Below, piece by piece: positions 16,430-26,591 of a DNA stretch of 60,090 nt; position 1 is the stretch's first letter; each line of letters starts with the position of its first letter. The DNA comes from Phycisphaeraceae bacterium (GTDB lineage: Bacteria; Planctomycetota; Phycisphaerae; Phycisphaerales; UBA1924): assembly GCA_019636565.1 (NCBI GenBank), contig JAHBXG010000024.1, positions 1 to 60,090 of the forward strand, read 5' to 3'. The position numbers and the translations under genes are program-made. Under the pieces are notes generated by a model. It saw only the letters and a program-made list of their open reading frames with translations, was not told the origin of the DNA and ran no database searches.

Positions 16430-18577
16430 CTATTCCACGTTCAATTCGCTCACGAACCGGTTGAACTCATCCTGCTGTTTCCGCAGCTCGTTCTTCATGT
16501 TGATGTTGTCCGCCCCGATCTTCTCTCCCTGCGTTTCCTGCTCGCCCAGTTTCTTCATGTAGCGTGCGTAAAGGTCGCTGTTGCGGTCGATGGTCCGCAT
16601 GTTTTCCCGCGTGCGGGCCTGATCGTCGCTGATCCGCTTCCATTCACCATCGAGGTCGGCGATAGTCCGCTCCAGGTTCTTGATCGCGGCCTGGCGCTTC
16701 GACACCTCGCGGAACGCTTCGAGCACCTTGGGCGTGACCTTACCCGACTGCTGCCACGCCAGGATCGTGCGGTCGTCGTACGAGTTGATCCCGAGCGTGG
16801 TCGTGCCCGCCGATTCCTGCGTGATCGCGAATTCTTTCTTTTCGCCCGGCTTCAACTCCACTTCGAATCGGTAGAGCGAGGCTGTTTCGCTGACCGGTTT
16901 GAGCGAATCGGTGAGTTTGTACCCGCCCAAGCGAGGCTGCTCCAGAATCACCGTGCGACCAGTCTTCTCGTTCTTGTTTCGAAGTTTGTACGTCGTTGTC
17001 TGGGTCGAGAGCGACCGCTGCTCGAAACTGCCCTGCACGATGCGCAGTCGCTTGATGTCGTTCGAGGCGGACTCTTCCGTGACCGCGACGACTTCGAGAT
17101 CAGTTGCGTACGAAATGAGCCGGGTGTCGCCGGGTCCGATCTGTTCGATCATCGAATCGCCCGCGTAGACGCCGGAGTCGTAGATCGCCAGGGGGCCGGG
17201 CAGCAATTGCAGTTCGGTGGAGTTCGTCAGTTCCATGCCCCGCATGGGGTAGCGGGTCTGGTTCGCCGGTCCCGGCGACAGAATGCTCACTCGGCGCGTC
17301 TTCACGTCCGCTCCGACGATGGGGATCATCGCCGAACTCTGGCGCGCGATGGTGGTGGGGGCGGAAACGTCGTAGTGGAAGACCTCGCCCGTGACGACGC
17401 CTTGCGCAGCGGACGGATTCGAGGCGGAGAGATTCCCAGATGCAAAGGATCGATCGACCATGGCGTCTGCCGCGACTGAGGCCGGAGCATTCCGTTCGGC
17501 GTACTCGCCTGCCTTGTTGACCGACTGCCCAGCCTGTGCCCGCCCCATGCGCTTTCCTGCTGCCTGCAACTCGTCTTTCTCGCGTCCAAACGTGTAGTCC
17601 TGAACGCTGTCCTCATACACCCGCGGCATCATCCCGCCCACCGAGGGAACCGGCACGCTCGGGCGATAAGCGAACAGAGGCTCCTGAAGGTCCATGGTGA
17701 AACTGACGGGCCGCCCAGACACCAGCGAGAGACGTACGTCGGTCCAATCTTCATCTGTCGTGTTCTCGATAATCGCCCAGCCGCTGATGCGCGTCGGCGC
17801 TTTCTCATCGAGCAGTACGCGGTACGACGCCTTCCACACTGGCGACTCGTGCGTGTACATCACCGCAACGTCGCGATCGCCGGTTCCGGCGAAGGAGACA
17901 TCAAGCGAGCGGCTTTGCTCCTGGCGCTGCTGCGCGATCGCGGCGAGCGCTTTGGCAAGTTCCGCCTGCAGGTTGGGATCAGCCAGCTCGACGGACCTCG
18001 CCTCGAACAGATTCACCGAGTGAATGCCCGCGTTGCTCACGATGTTCAGGAACGGCACCTGGATCGTCTTCTGGGCGTTGCCGCTGGCTTCTTCCCGCGT
18101 CTCGCCGCCGAGGATGGTTCCCGAAACACTTCCGTTCGCGGAGGTTATCTTTACTTCTGCGCCGCGTAGTCTGCCAAGGAGGACACCCATCGAGGGCTCG
18201 TCGCCGAGGTTGATCCCGAATGCAGCGAGCCTCCGAGCCAGCGGCGCGTTGCTTGTATACGAGACGCCCCGCACGGAGCCCTTGCCGGACATGTCGGCCG
18301 CGACCAGGGATTTCAGCACATCGTTCACCTGAGCGTTGTCGAACCGGAGCCGGAGCGTCGCGTCGCCCGAGACGGTTCCCGAGCGTTCGAACGAGGCTAC
18401 CCCCGACCGATAAAGGGTGATCCGGGTGATGGGAAGTGTCGCTCCATCCGCGGCGTTCTTGGCCTCCGCCGCGACCAATTCATTCGCTGCCCACTCCGCC
18501 CGCGCTGTCCTTTCCGGCAACGCGCAGCAAAGGCCAGAGACAAGCGACAGGGCCAAGGCAACTCGCAGATTCAACAT
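16430..18577 (-). CDS. secreted DUF4139 family protein
   Basis: A 715-residue protein with a Sec signal (LRVALALSLVSGLCCALPERTARA) and then a beta-rich exported part. Residues ~45-170 contain an N-terminal LYRSGVASFERSG strand repeat. From about residue 245 the DUF4139 region follows: DVAVMYTHESPVWKASYRVLLD, then GWAIIENTTDEDWTDVRLSLVSGRP, then tail signatures RYPMRGMELTNST and VELKPGEKKEFAI. The C terminus ends in a ~100-residue helical coiled coil. Proteins of this family are exported and of unknown function (some are annotated as mucoidy inhibitor A relatives). ATG 18577 was chosen to give a proper signal peptide. Confidence 0.82.
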   Translation of the reverse strand: MLNLRVALALSLVSGLCCALPERTARAEWAANELVAAEAKNAADGATLPITRITLYRSGVASFERSGTVSGDATLRLRFDNAQVNDVLKSLVAADMSGKGSVRGVSYTSNAPLARRLAAFGINLGDEPSMGVLLGRLRGAEVKITSANGSVSGTILGGETREEASGNAQKTIQVPFLNIVSNAGIHSVNLFEARSVELADPNLQAELAKALAAIAQQRQEQSRSLDVSFAGTGDRDVAVMYTHESPVWKASYRVLLDEKAPTRISGWAIIENTTDEDWTDVRLSLVSGRPVSFTMDLQEPLFAYRPSVPVPSVGGMMPRVYEDSVQDYTFGREKDELQAAGKRMGRAQAGQSVNKAGEYAERNAPASVAADAMVDRSFASGNLSASNPSAAQGVVTGEVFHYDVSAPTTIARQSSAMIPIVGADVKTRRVSILSPGPANQTRYPMRGMELTNSTELQLLPGPLAIYDSGVYAGDSMIEQIGPGDTRLISYATDLEVVAVTEESASNDIKRLRIVQGSFEQRSLSTQTTTYKLRNKNEKTGRTVILEQPRLGGYKLTDSLKPVSETASLYRFEVELKPGEKKEFAITQESAGTTTLGINSYDDRTILAWQQSGKVTPKVLEAFREVSKRQAAIKNLERTIADLDGEWKRISDDQARTRENMRTIDRNSDLYARYMKKLGEQETQGEKIGADNINMKNELRKQQDEFNRFVSELNVE

Positions 18578-18775
18578 GCTCGCTCCAATCAGAAATGCGC
18601 CGACACTGAAGCGCACGAGCACCATGCCGGGTTCATTCCGGCACCGGCTTTCGCACGTCCGAACACTCCATGCGTCCGCGGCACTTCAGCACGCGTGCCG
18701 CAATCGCCGATCCTTATAGTCCAGCGTGACTGTCCATGGTGGCCGAACTTCCGGCCCTTGCGGGATGTATCGGCG

Positions 18776-21700
18776 ATGACGAGCCTTCCAGTTCTGAACA
18801 ATGGTCCCCAGTCGACGAGCGGTGGTGCACGCTCGTGGGCCGCGTCGGTTCTTGCGCCCGATTTTGACCGTGATTCCGTGGCCCGCGCCTTCACCGCCTC
18901 GGTTGAAGGCGAAGTGCGATTCGGCCTGCACGATCGGCTGCTTTACGCCACCGATGCATCGCTGTATCAGGTCGAGCCCCTCGGCGTCTTCATTCCCGCG
19001 AGCACCGACGATGCCGTCCGAGGTGTTCGATTCTGCCTCACCCGCGGTCTTCCCATCCTGCCCCGAGGCGGAGGTACTTCGCTCGCCGGGCAATGCACGA
19101 ACAGGGCTGTCGTGATCGATTTCTCTAACCGCTGCAACCGCCTGCTCGAGGTGGATGCTGGCTTGCGAACGTGCCGCGTCGAGCCGGGAATCACGCCGGA
19201 CGATCTCAACGAGCGTCTCGCCTCGACCGGTCTCTTCTTCGCCCCCGATCCGGCCACGAGCAAGCACGCCAACATCGGCGGCTGCATCGGCAACAACGCG
19301 GCTGGCGCGCGATCGATCCTGTACGGTCGTACATCGGAAAACCTGCTCTCGGTCGATGCGTGCCTGGCCGATGGCTTTGTTGGGCGTCTGGAGGCCGGTG
19401 CCGCTTCTCGCCATGAGCACATTGGCCGAATGACCCGACGGGTGGTTGATGTTGTACTGCGAAACAAGATTGCGATCCGTGAGCGGTTCCCCAAGACGGT
19501 CCGGCGCAACGCCGGATACAACCTCGATCTGATGCTCAATCAGGTTGAAAAATCGGGCGGAGATCTCGATGGCATCAACCTGGCCCATCTCCTCGCCGGG
19601 AGCGAAGGAACGCTCGCGGTCACCCTTGGCGCGCAACTGAAACTCCATCCGCGCCCGAAACTGAAGGGACTCGCGCTTCTCGGTTTCTCTGATCTCGATC
19701 CCGCCATCGAAGCAACGGTGCCAATCCTCACGACCGGCCCATCGGCCGTCGAGTTGCTCGACGACACCGTTCTTGATCTCGCCAGCGCCAATACCGAGTA
19801 CCGCAAGTACGTTGAACTCATGCCGCGACCGAATTCCGGGATTCTGCGTGCGGTTCTCTACGTCGAGTACTACGGCAACAGCAGCGAAGAACTGCAAACC
19901 AAGTTCGAGTCGCTGCGCCGGCTCTTTCCTTTCGTCGCGATGAAGGAAGTGGTGGACGCGGCGGCCATGGCAAGCGCTTGGAAACTCCGCAAAGCCGGCG
20001 AGCCGCTGCTGCACGGAGTGGCCGGTCATCGCAAGCCGATCACGTTCATAGAAGACAACGCGGTCCCGGTCGAGCATTTGGTGGAATTCGTGAGGCGGTT
20101 GCGTGAAATCGTTACCAGCCACGGCACCCGAGCCGCCTATTGGGCGCACGCGTCGGTTGGTGTACTCCACGTGCGTCCTCTCATTGATATTCACGTTGAG
20201 GCCGACCGCCAGCGCATGCAGTCGATCGCCATCGAAGCCGCGGATCTGGCCAAGAGCCTTGGCGGTGTCATGTCGGGCGAGCACGGCGATGGTCGCGTTC
20301 GAGGGCCGCTGCTCGAACGCTTCTACGGCCCGCAACTCATGCAGGCGATGCGTGAGGTCAAAGAGATCTTCGACCCGCGAAACCTTCTCAACCCCGGCAA
20401 CATTGTTGAGCCCCGCCCGATCGAGTCGATCGCCGAGAACCTGCGCATCGAGCCTGCCGGCATTCCCGTTTCCATTCCGGAAGTCAACACGTTCTTCAGC
20501 TATGACGATCAGCATGGATTCGGTGGTGCGGTCGAGATGTGCAATGGCTCGGGTGTCTGCCGCAAGAAAGCCGGTGGCACGATGTGCCCCTCCTACATGG
20601 GGACGCTCGACGAGCGTCACAGCACCCGAGGCCGCGGCAATGCCTTGCGTCTTGCCATCACCGGCCAACTCACACCCGGGAGCTCAGAACCCGCCTGGAA
20701 CGACGTCGAAACTATCAAGACGCTCGATCTGTGCCTCTCGTGCAAGGCTTGCAAGACAGAGTGTCCGAGCAACGTCGATATCGCTCGCCTCAAAGCCGAG
20801 TACACCGCGCAGCGATTCCGCCAGTTAGGCTTCGCGCCGCTCAAAACAATGCTTCTCGGCCATTTCCGCCCTCTCGCGCGACTTGGCTCGTTCACGCACG
20901 GAATCTCCAACTGGATGAATTCCTCGAAACTCGGGCGTTTCGTCATCAACGCGGTGATGGGGTTTGATTCCCGCCGCACGGTCCCGCCGTTCTCACCGAG
21001 TCTCAAACATTCGTTCCGGCACACGCCTCCGGCTCAATCTGGGGAGCCCACGGTTGCGCTCTTCGGCGATTGCTTCACGATGTACTTGGACTCCGGTATC
21101 GGCGCCGCCGCGAAACGAGTCTTCGAGCGCCTCGGCTATCGCGTCATTTTGGCCGATGCAGGTTGTTGCGGACGGACACTGATTTCCACCGGTCTGTTAG
21201 AAGACTCAATCACCCAGATCGATCGCACCATCGAACGCCTCCGTTCGCTGGCTGACGACCCTGCCGTCCGTGCGATTCTGGTCATTGAACCTTCGTGCCT
21301 CTCCGCAATCAAGGATGACTGGTTGCAGCTCAAGCTTGAGAGCCCTTTTGACCTGCGTCGTCGCATCGCTGCGAAGTGCTTCCTCGCCGAGGAGTTTCTC
21401 GCCAAAGCAGCAAAGTCTCACCCCAACCAACGCGCGATCACGGAGGCTGGCGAAGCGGCGGCGAACGAGACCTCAGCCGTCATCCTCCATGGGCATTGCC
21501 ACCAGAAAGCGCTCTGGGGGGCCGAATCCAGCGCCGGCGCGCTCAAACTCTTCGCCGGCGCTCGCGTTCGCACTCTTGACACCGGCTGCTGCGGCATGGC
21601 CGGGTCGTTCGGCTACTCCAAAGACAAATTCGATTTATCCATGAAGATCTGCGAACTGGCTCTCGCGCCCGCCGTTCGGGCCGCGAAGGCAAACGACCCG

Positions 21701-21817
21701 GAAACGCCGATCTGTGCGCCCGGTACCTCATGCCGGCACCAGATCCACGACGCCACCGCCCAGCACGCGAGCCATCCGATTGAGTTGATCGACCGCTGGA
21801 TGCAATTCAAGGGTTAA
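18776..21817 (+). CDS. FAD-binding oxidase fused to Fe-S domain (YdiJ/D-2-hydroxyacid dehydrogenase-like)
   Basis: A 1013-residue fusion. Residues ~50-270 are the PCMH-type FAD domain (LPRGGGTSLAGQ and NIGGCIGNNAAGARS), ~300-570 the FAD-oxidase C-terminal domain ending in MSGEHGDGRVRGPLLERFYG and PRNLLNPGNIV. Then a ferredoxin-like region with CLSCKACKTECPSNVD and an upstream CNGSGVC...MCPSYM cluster, and finally two CCG-type cysteine motifs (DAGCCGRTL, LDTGCCGMAGSFG). This matches E. coli YdiJ, a D-2-hydroxyglutarate/D-lactate-type dehydrogenase feeding electrons to the respiratory chain. The substrate cannot be read from the sequence. ATG 18776 was preferred over upstream CTG/GTG options. 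Confidence 0.88.
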   Translation: MTSLPVLNNGPQSTSGGARSWAASVLAPDFDRDSVARAFTASVEGEVRFGLHDRLLYATDASLYQVEPLGVFIPASTDDAVRGVRFCLTRGLPILPRGGGTSLAGQCTNRAVVIDFSNRCNRLLEVDAGLRTCRVEPGITPDDLNERLASTGLFFAPDPATSKHANIGGCIGNNAAGARSILYGRTSENLLSVDACLADGFVGRLEAGAASRHEHIGRMTRRVVDVVLRNKIAIRERFPKTVRRNAGYNLDLMLNQVEKSGGDLDGINLAHLLAGSEGTLAVTLGAQLKLHPRPKLKGLALLGFSDLDPAIEATVPILTTGPSAVELLDDTVLDLASANTEYRKYVELMPRPNSGILRAVLYVEYYGNSSEELQTKFESLRRLFPFVAMKEVVDAAAMASAWKLRKAGEPLLHGVAGHRKPITFIEDNAVPVEHLVEFVRRLREIVTSHGTRAAYWAHASVGVLHVRPLIDIHVEADRQRMQSIAIEAADLAKSLGGVMSGEHGDGRVRGPLLERFYGPQLMQAMREVKEIFDPRNLLNPGNIVEPRPIESIAENLRIEPAGIPVSIPEVNTFFSYDDQHGFGGAVEMCNGSGVCRKKAGGTMCPSYMGTLDERHSTRGRGNALRLAITGQLTPGSSEPAWNDVETIKTLDLCLSCKACKTECPSNVDIARLKAEYTAQRFRQLGFAPLKTMLLGHFRPLARLGSFTHGISNWMNSSKLGRFVINAVMGFDSRRTVPPFSPSLKHSFRHTPPAQSGEPTVALFGDCFTMYLDSGIGAAAKRVFERLGYRVILADAGCCGRTLISTGLLEDSITQIDRTIERLRSLADDPAVRAILVIEPSCLSAIKDDWLQLKLESPFDLRRRIAAKCFLAEEFLAKAAKSHPNQRAITEAGEAAANETSAVILHGHCHQKALWGAESSAGALKLFAGARVRTLDTGCCGMAGSFGYSKDKFDLSMKICELALAPAVRAAKANDPETPICAPGTSCRHQIHDATAQHASHPIELIDRWMQFKG

Positions 21818-21824
21818 GGCGGCT

Positions 21825-22055
21825 TCATCCCTCTTGGGTGGCGTCGAGCACCGCCTTGGTGACGGGGTCGTAGGTGTACAACTTGCCCGGTTCTTCGCGG
21901 CAGGTCTTGTGCGTGCCGTCACACAGCGGGTACTTGCTCGAAAGGCCGCACGCGCACACGAAAATGGACTTCAGATTCCCCTGCTCGTCCCGGGGCCATG
22001 TCGCCGGATCGACTTTGATGGGACCCGTCTGCTCGTGTCGTACCAATCGTGCCAT
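21825..22055 (-). CDS. CDGSH-type 2Fe-2S protein
   Basis: A 76-residue protein with the CDGSH iron-sulfur motif CACGLSSKYPLCDGTH: three Cys (34, 36, 45) and His49 bind a 2Fe-2S cluster. The N terminus MARLVRHEQTGPIKV is typical of small single-CDGSH bacterial proteins. Such proteins are redox or cluster-transfer factors of unclear role. It is convergent with, and 7 bases from, the FAD/Fe-S dehydrogenase gene. Confidence 0.88.
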   Translation of the reverse strand: MARLVRHEQTGPIKVDPATWPRDEQGNLKSIFVCACGLSSKYPLCDGTHKTCREEPGKLYTYDPVTKAVLDATQEG

Positions 22056-22125
22056 GCGATTCTCCAGGGATTCGAATGCTAGGGTCTTTGTTTCGTATTA
22101 CAGTTGCGTTAGTATCTGGTAAAGG

Positions 22126-23142
22126 ATGCGCGTTGGGGGGAAGGACCGTTGCGCGATTCAGGAGGCCGCGGGCAGTTTGGACAGCACGTTCGACCCGAAT
22201 CAATCGGCCGCGTTTAGCGCGGCGCCGGAAGTGCAACCCCTACTCGCGAAAGAGTTAACGGGTGATTTGCGCTGCGCGCGGTGCAAGTACAACCTTCGCG
22301 GGCTGTCCATCCGGGCCCGTTGTCCCGAGTGCGGCATGTCAATTCGCGGCACGATCCTTGCCAAGGTGGATCCGCACGCGACCGAACTCCAGCCGATCTA
22401 TTTTCCCCGCTTCACCGCGATCGGGCTGCTTCTTTGGCCACTCGCGGGGGTGCTTGCCGCGCTTTTTCTTTGGTGCGTGCGCGCGTCGGAACTCGCCGGA
22501 CATCCCGCGCCGGGCTGGATTGCCGATGGGGTGGTGCTGTGCACGCTGCTGTCGGGGTTTGGCGCGATCGCGCTCGTCAGGCCGCACGCTCAGATTGCGC
22601 CCGACTGCGTCGCGCGAGCGATCGTCGGCGTACTGCTGTACCTGCCGCTGGCGCTGGCTTTTCACATCGTGCTGAACCGGATAGATCCGATCGCACCCAC
22701 TCCGTTTGTTGCGCTCGGGCAGCTGAGCACCGAACGTTCTGCGGTCCGCCTGGTTTGCGATCTGCTCCTGATGATCATCATCGCGTGCCTGCGTCCGAAT
22801 GCCAGGCTCTTCGTTCACCGCTCGATGCTGCTCCGCTCGGGCAGGGTCGATCGTCAGACCATGCTCGCCATGGTGGGAGCCCTCGCTGTCGTGACGTTGG
22901 GCGATCTTGCCCATCTTGCCGGGACGCAGTTTTCAGGCGGCATTGAGCAGATCGCGCAGGTCCTTGGGACCGTGTTGATTGCCGTCGGATCGATGTTCCT
23001 GACGGTCGGGATGTTCGGGATTCTCGTGGATATGTTCCGCATCGTTCCGGCCGTCCTGAGCATTCCCGTTTCGCTCGAATCCGTGACCGATGGGCAGTTC
23101 TCCGGTTCGATGCTCAGCACCTCCAGCTCTCGCGTACCCTAA
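22126..23142 (+). CDS. zinc-ribbon membrane protein of unknown function
   Basis: A 338-residue protein. Around residues 48-72 is a Cys4 zinc ribbon, LRCARCKYNLRGLSIRARCPEC, a motif seen many times in planctomycete membrane proteins. It is followed by about six hydrophobic segments (for example LLLWPLAGVLAALFLW, ALVRPHAQIAPD, VVTLGDLAHLAG, VGSMFLTVGMFGILV). The ribbon is probably cytoplasmic. Start ATG 22126 leaves ~45 less conserved residues before the ribbon; an internal start is possible. The zincin gene begins 4 bases after its stop. No function known. Confidence 0.72.
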   Translation: MRVGGKDRCAIQEAAGSLDSTFDPNQSAAFSAAPEVQPLLAKELTGDLRCARCKYNLRGLSIRARCPECGMSIRGTILAKVDPHATELQPIYFPRFTAIGLLLWPLAGVLAALFLWCVRASELAGHPAPGWIADGVVLCTLLSGFGAIALVRPHAQIAPDCVARAIVGVLLYLPLALAFHIVLNRIDPIAPTPFVALGQLSTERSAVRLVCDLLLMIIIACLRPNARLFVHRSMLLRSGRVDRQTMLAMVGALAVVTLGDLAHLAGTQFSGGIEQIAQVLGTVLIAVGSMFLTVGMFGILVDMFRIVPAVLSIPVSLESVTDGQFSGSMLSTSSSRVP

Positions 23143-23146
23143 TCGG

Positions 23147-23560
23147 GTGCTGAATTCCCGCGACCGCGACAGGTTCGACGCGCTGCTCGAAGAAGCCATC
23201 GAGCAACTGCCCCCCGCGCTGCGCACGCTCATCGATGAAGTCCCGGTGGTCGCGATCGATCGCCCAACCCGGGAGATGCTGGTCGATCTCGGGATCAATC
23301 CCGACGATGAAGAGGAAGCAACGTCGCTCTGCGGCTTGCATTCCGGCGTGGCCAACACCGACAAGTCGGTGGATCGCTCCGGGGACTTGCCGTCCGACAT
23401 CCACATTTTCCGCGAAGGAATCATCGAACTGGCCGGCGGATTCGGTCAGCCGGAGGCCGACGACATGGTGTACGAAGAGATTATGGTGACGCTCTTGCAC
23501 GAGATTGGCCATCAGTTCGGCCTCGATGAGGACGACCTGGAGCGTCTGGGCTACGCGTGA
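23147..23560 (+). CDS. metallopeptidase family protein (zincin, PF06262-like)
   Basis: A 137-residue minimal zincin. The motif LLHEIGHQFGLDEDDL supplies His118, Glu119, His122 and a downstream acidic ligand; it is preceded by IHIFREGI, as in the family (DUF1025/Zincin_1). Substrate unknown. GTG 23147 is preferred: it lies 4 bases after the previous stop and starts at the conserved region, whereas the frame continues upstream only as overlap with the membrane protein gene. Its stop precedes sppA by 212 bases. Confidence 0.8.
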   Translation: MLNSRDRDRFDALLEEAIEQLPPALRTLIDEVPVVAIDRPTREMLVDLGINPDDEEEATSLCGLHSGVANTDKSVDRSGDLPSDIHIFREGIIELAGGFGQPEADDMVYEEIMVTLLHEIGHQFGLDEDDLERLGYA

Positions 23561-23772
23561 ACCTGAAGCCCCTCCGCAAGGGCGGAATGGCGGAAGCAGG
23601 CGATTCTCCCGCGCTCCAGCACTTGCCGACCGTCCGCGACGATCGTTTGATGTTCCCCATTTGTTGGATTCGTCAGCGGCTCCGATTTCGCATCCAAACC
23701 CTTTCTCAATTGGTACGACACCGCGGTTTCCGACCGCCAAAGATTCATATCGCACCGCAAAGGGAGTTGCTC

Positions 23773-25569
23773 ATGGCGCTCACACGTCGTTCCGTTCGTA
23801 TCAGCCTCGCACTCGCGCTCGCCGGCACCTTTGCCGCGGGCGCGCTTGCGGAGAACCGCGCTCCCGAAAAGTCGGGTCGGATCGGCAACCTCGAGATCAA
23901 GGGTGCCCCGCCCGCGCGACAGAGCGCGATGTCGCTTTTTGGGGGCAAGCGGGGGCTCACGCTCCGCGAACTGGTTGACGCGATCGATTCCGCCGCCACC
24001 AAGGACGATGTTGCGTGCGTCCTCATCCGGCTCAAGGATGCGCAGCTTTCCATGTCGCAGACCGAGGAAATCGGCGCCGCCATCAAGCGCGTGCGCGACA
24101 AGGGCAAGCGAGTTTCCGTGTTCAGCGAGAGCTACGACACCACCGACCTTTTGCTGGGCAGTTACGCGGATGAGATCATCATTCAGGCCGCTGGACCGGT
24201 CTCCTTTCCCGGCCTTCATATGGAGGAGATGTTCCTCGCCGACACCCTCGGCTGGGCGGGACTGAAAGCCGATCTCGTTCAGATCGGTGAGTACAAGGGG
24301 GCGAACGAGCAGATGACCCGCGCCGCTCCGAGCAAGCCCTGGAGCGAGAACATCGATCAACTGCTTGACAGCCTCTATGCCAACCAGCGGGGTGCCATCA
24401 AGTCCGGCCGCTCCATGGACGACGCCAAACTCGACGAAGCCATGCGTAAGGCGTGGATGGCAGACTCGGAAGACGCCATCGCCGTCGGTCTTGTTGACAC
24501 CCAGCTCGATCTTCCCGAACTTGTCAAACACGTGGCCGCGAAGAGCGGGCTTGAATCCCAGAAGATTGTCAATCTCGCCACCGCTCGTGAAGAGATCGAC
24601 CTCACCTCTGCCAATCCCTTCACGATCCTCTCCACGATCATGAAGCCGGCCAAGCGGGAGATCACGCAGGATTCCATCGCCATCCTCCACATCGATGGCA
24701 CCATCGTTGACGGGGACTCCAAGTCGGGCTTCACCGGCGAAAGCAGCGTGGGCAGTCGGACCATCCGTAACGCGCTCGAGGACATTCTCGACGAGGATCT
24801 TGTCAAGGGCGTGATCGTTCGAATCGACTCTCCCGGAGGCAGCGCCGTTGCGAGCGAGGTCATCTGGCAAGGTCTGAAGCGCGTTGCCGCCAAGAAACCA
24901 GTCTGGGTCAGCGTCGGCGGCATGGCCGCCAGCGGCGGTTACTACATCGCCAGCGCGGGTCAACGGACTTACGTCAACCCTTCGAGCATCGTCGGCAGCA
25001 TCGGCGTTGTCGGCGGCAAGATCACCATGGGCGGCCTGTACGATCACCTCAAGGTGCATGTCTCCAGCCGATCCCGCGGCCCGATGGCGGGCATGTTCGA
25101 TTCCACCACGCCCTGGACCGAGGAGCAAATAACGCTCGTCCGGGGCAAGATGACCGAAACGTTTGATCTCTTCAAGAAGCGCGTCGCCGAGGGGCGCCGC
25201 GGCATCGATCTGACCAAGACCGCCGGTGGCTGGCTTTTCGCAGGACAGAAATCGATTGATCTCAAGATGGCCGACAAGATTGGCGGCCTTCGCGATGCTC
25301 TGGATGACATGAGCAAGCAGCTCAACCTCGAGTCATACGACGCGATCGACTACCCCGCGCCGCCCTCATTCGCCGACATGCTCGATAACGCATTCGGATC
25401 AGTCTCTGCGCCCGCCGGCGTTGGTGCCTTGGCGGAGATCCGTCGGATCTCGGCGGGCTTGATCGGAGATCGCGCTTGGACGCAGATGATGCAGGCGCTC
25501 GACGGGCTGCTCGAGCTTCGGCGCGAGCCGGTGCTGCTCATGCACCCCGGCATCCTCATTTTCCGTTAG
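23773..25569 (+). CDS. sppA: signal peptide peptidase SppA (67K type)
   Basis: A 598-residue protein with two tandem S49 domains, like E. coli SppA. A signal or signal-anchor sequence occupies residues 1-26 (RRSVRISLALALAGTFAAGALA). The general-base lysine is in IGEYKGANE (Lys175, N-terminal domain) and the nucleophile in GGMAASGGYY (Ser387, C-terminal domain), preceded by RIDSPGGSAVAS. It digests leftover signal peptides and some membrane protein fragments on the periplasmic face. ATG 23773 was chosen over an upstream GTG overlapping the zincin stop because it gives the signal sequence and follows AGGGAG. Confidence 0.92.
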   Translation: MALTRRSVRISLALALAGTFAAGALAENRAPEKSGRIGNLEIKGAPPARQSAMSLFGGKRGLTLRELVDAIDSAATKDDVACVLIRLKDAQLSMSQTEEIGAAIKRVRDKGKRVSVFSESYDTTDLLLGSYADEIIIQAAGPVSFPGLHMEEMFLADTLGWAGLKADLVQIGEYKGANEQMTRAAPSKPWSENIDQLLDSLYANQRGAIKSGRSMDDAKLDEAMRKAWMADSEDAIAVGLVDTQLDLPELVKHVAAKSGLESQKIVNLATAREEIDLTSANPFTILSTIMKPAKREITQDSIAILHIDGTIVDGDSKSGFTGESSVGSRTIRNALEDILDEDLVKGVIVRIDSPGGSAVASEVIWQGLKRVAAKKPVWVSVGGMAASGGYYIASAGQRTYVNPSSIVGSIGVVGGKITMGGLYDHLKVHVSSRSRGPMAGMFDSTTPWTEEQITLVRGKMTETFDLFKKRVAEGRRGIDLTKTAGGWLFAGQKSIDLKMADKIGGLRDALDDMSKQLNLESYDAIDYPAPPSFADMLDNAFGSVSAPAGVGALAEIRRISAGLIGDRAWTQMMQALDGLLELRREPVLLMHPGILIFR

Positions 25570-25586
25570 TGCTGCAGGAGACGCAA

Positions 25587-26591
25587 TTGCAATATCGCGC
25601 CGTTGGCAAGACCGGGATCAAAGTCTCCGAAATCGGTTTCGGCTGTTGGACGATGGGCGGGCCGAATTGGTCCACCTCGAACGGCCAACCAATCGGATGG
25701 GCTGACGTCAACGAGGATGAAGTCCTTGCCGGAATCAAGACCGGCATCGATGCGGGCGTCAACCACTGGGACAACGCCGATGTCTACGGCAACGGTCGTG
25801 CGGAACGGACGCTGGGCGGCTGCTTCCGAAAGCTCGGGGTGCGTCGTCAGGATCAGGTTATCGCGACCAAAGTTGGCCACTTCAAGGGTACCGCCGCGTT
25901 CGCGTATGAGGCCGCCAACATCCGTCATCAGTGTGAGCAGTCGCTCCGAAATCTTCAGACCGATGTCATCGATATCTACTACTTCCATCACGGAACATTT
26001 GTCGGCCCGACGGTGGAAGGAAAGGAACACGATTTTCTCCACGAGGCTGCCGAGACCATGCGCTCACTCGTGAAAGAAGGAAAAGTTCGCGCCATCGGTC
26101 AAAGCGCGTATTCGGAGGAGGACTTCGAGCGAGCGATTCCCGTGGTCCGGCCGGACGTCCTCCAGAACAAAGCCAATATGCGCTACGACGCGTTCATCCG
26201 ACCGGGCGGCAAAGTGCCGGCGCTCATGGAAAAGCACGGCTGCTCCTTTGTCGGATTCGGTCCCCTCGATCAGGGCATTCTGCTTGACAAGTTTGATCCG
26301 GAGAATCCCCCAAAATTCGCAGACGGCGATTACAGAAATAACCGCAAGGACATGTTGCCCGACGCGCTTCGGGAACTCAAACCAAAACTCGGAAGACTCA
26401 AGGAGAGATTCGGGCCTTCCACCGAGGCGTTGGCATCGGTGGCGTGCCGCTTTGTGCTCGCCCATCCGCATGTCTGCAGCACTATCCCCGGCTTCCGAAA
26501 CGCCAGACAAGCCGCCTGCAATGTCAGGGGCGGGTCGGACGCCCCTTTGTCGCCGGCCGATGTCGATTTCTGCCGCGGCCTCTTTGCGTAG
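25587..26591 (+). CDS. aldo/keto reductase
   Basis: A 334-residue AKR. The N terminus QYRAVGKTGIKVSEIGFG is the family's usual start, followed by D-N-A-D-V-Y-G-NGRAE (Asp and Tyr of the catalytic tetrad), QVIATKVGHF (Lys) and IYYFHH (His). It reduces carbonyls with NAD(P)H; the substrate is unknown. A TTG at 25587 with GGAG 7 bases upstream gives exactly the expected N terminus; the longer reading overlaps the sppA end and looks like shadow. It is 17 bases downstream of sppA and probably cotranscribed. Confidence 0.86.
   Translation: MQYRAVGKTGIKVSEIGFGCWTMGGPNWSTSNGQPIGWADVNEDEVLAGIKTGIDAGVNHWDNADVYGNGRAERTLGGCFRKLGVRRQDQVIATKVGHFKGTAAFAYEAANIRHQCEQSLRNLQTDVIDIYYFHHGTFVGPTVEGKEHDFLHEAAETMRSLVKEGKVRAIGQSAYSEEDFERAIPVVRPDVLQNKANMRYDAFIRPGGKVPALMEKHGCSFVGFGPLDQGILLDKFDPENPPKFADGDYRNNRKDMLPDALRELKPKLGRLKERFGPSTEALASVACRFVLAHPHVCSTIPGFRNARQAACNVRGGSDAPLSPADVDFCRGLFA

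Noticed and set aside
18686..20668. A 660-codon open frame on the minus strand opposite the FAD/Fe-S dehydrogenase gene
   Set aside because: Its translation is Arg/Asp/Val-rich with no conserved motif, while the plus strand has full FAD and Fe-S signatures. A high-GC antisense shadow.
23551..25128. A 525-codon minus-strand frame opposite sppA
   Set aside because: No motifs and poor composition; sppA has its catalytic Lys and Ser in the plus strand.
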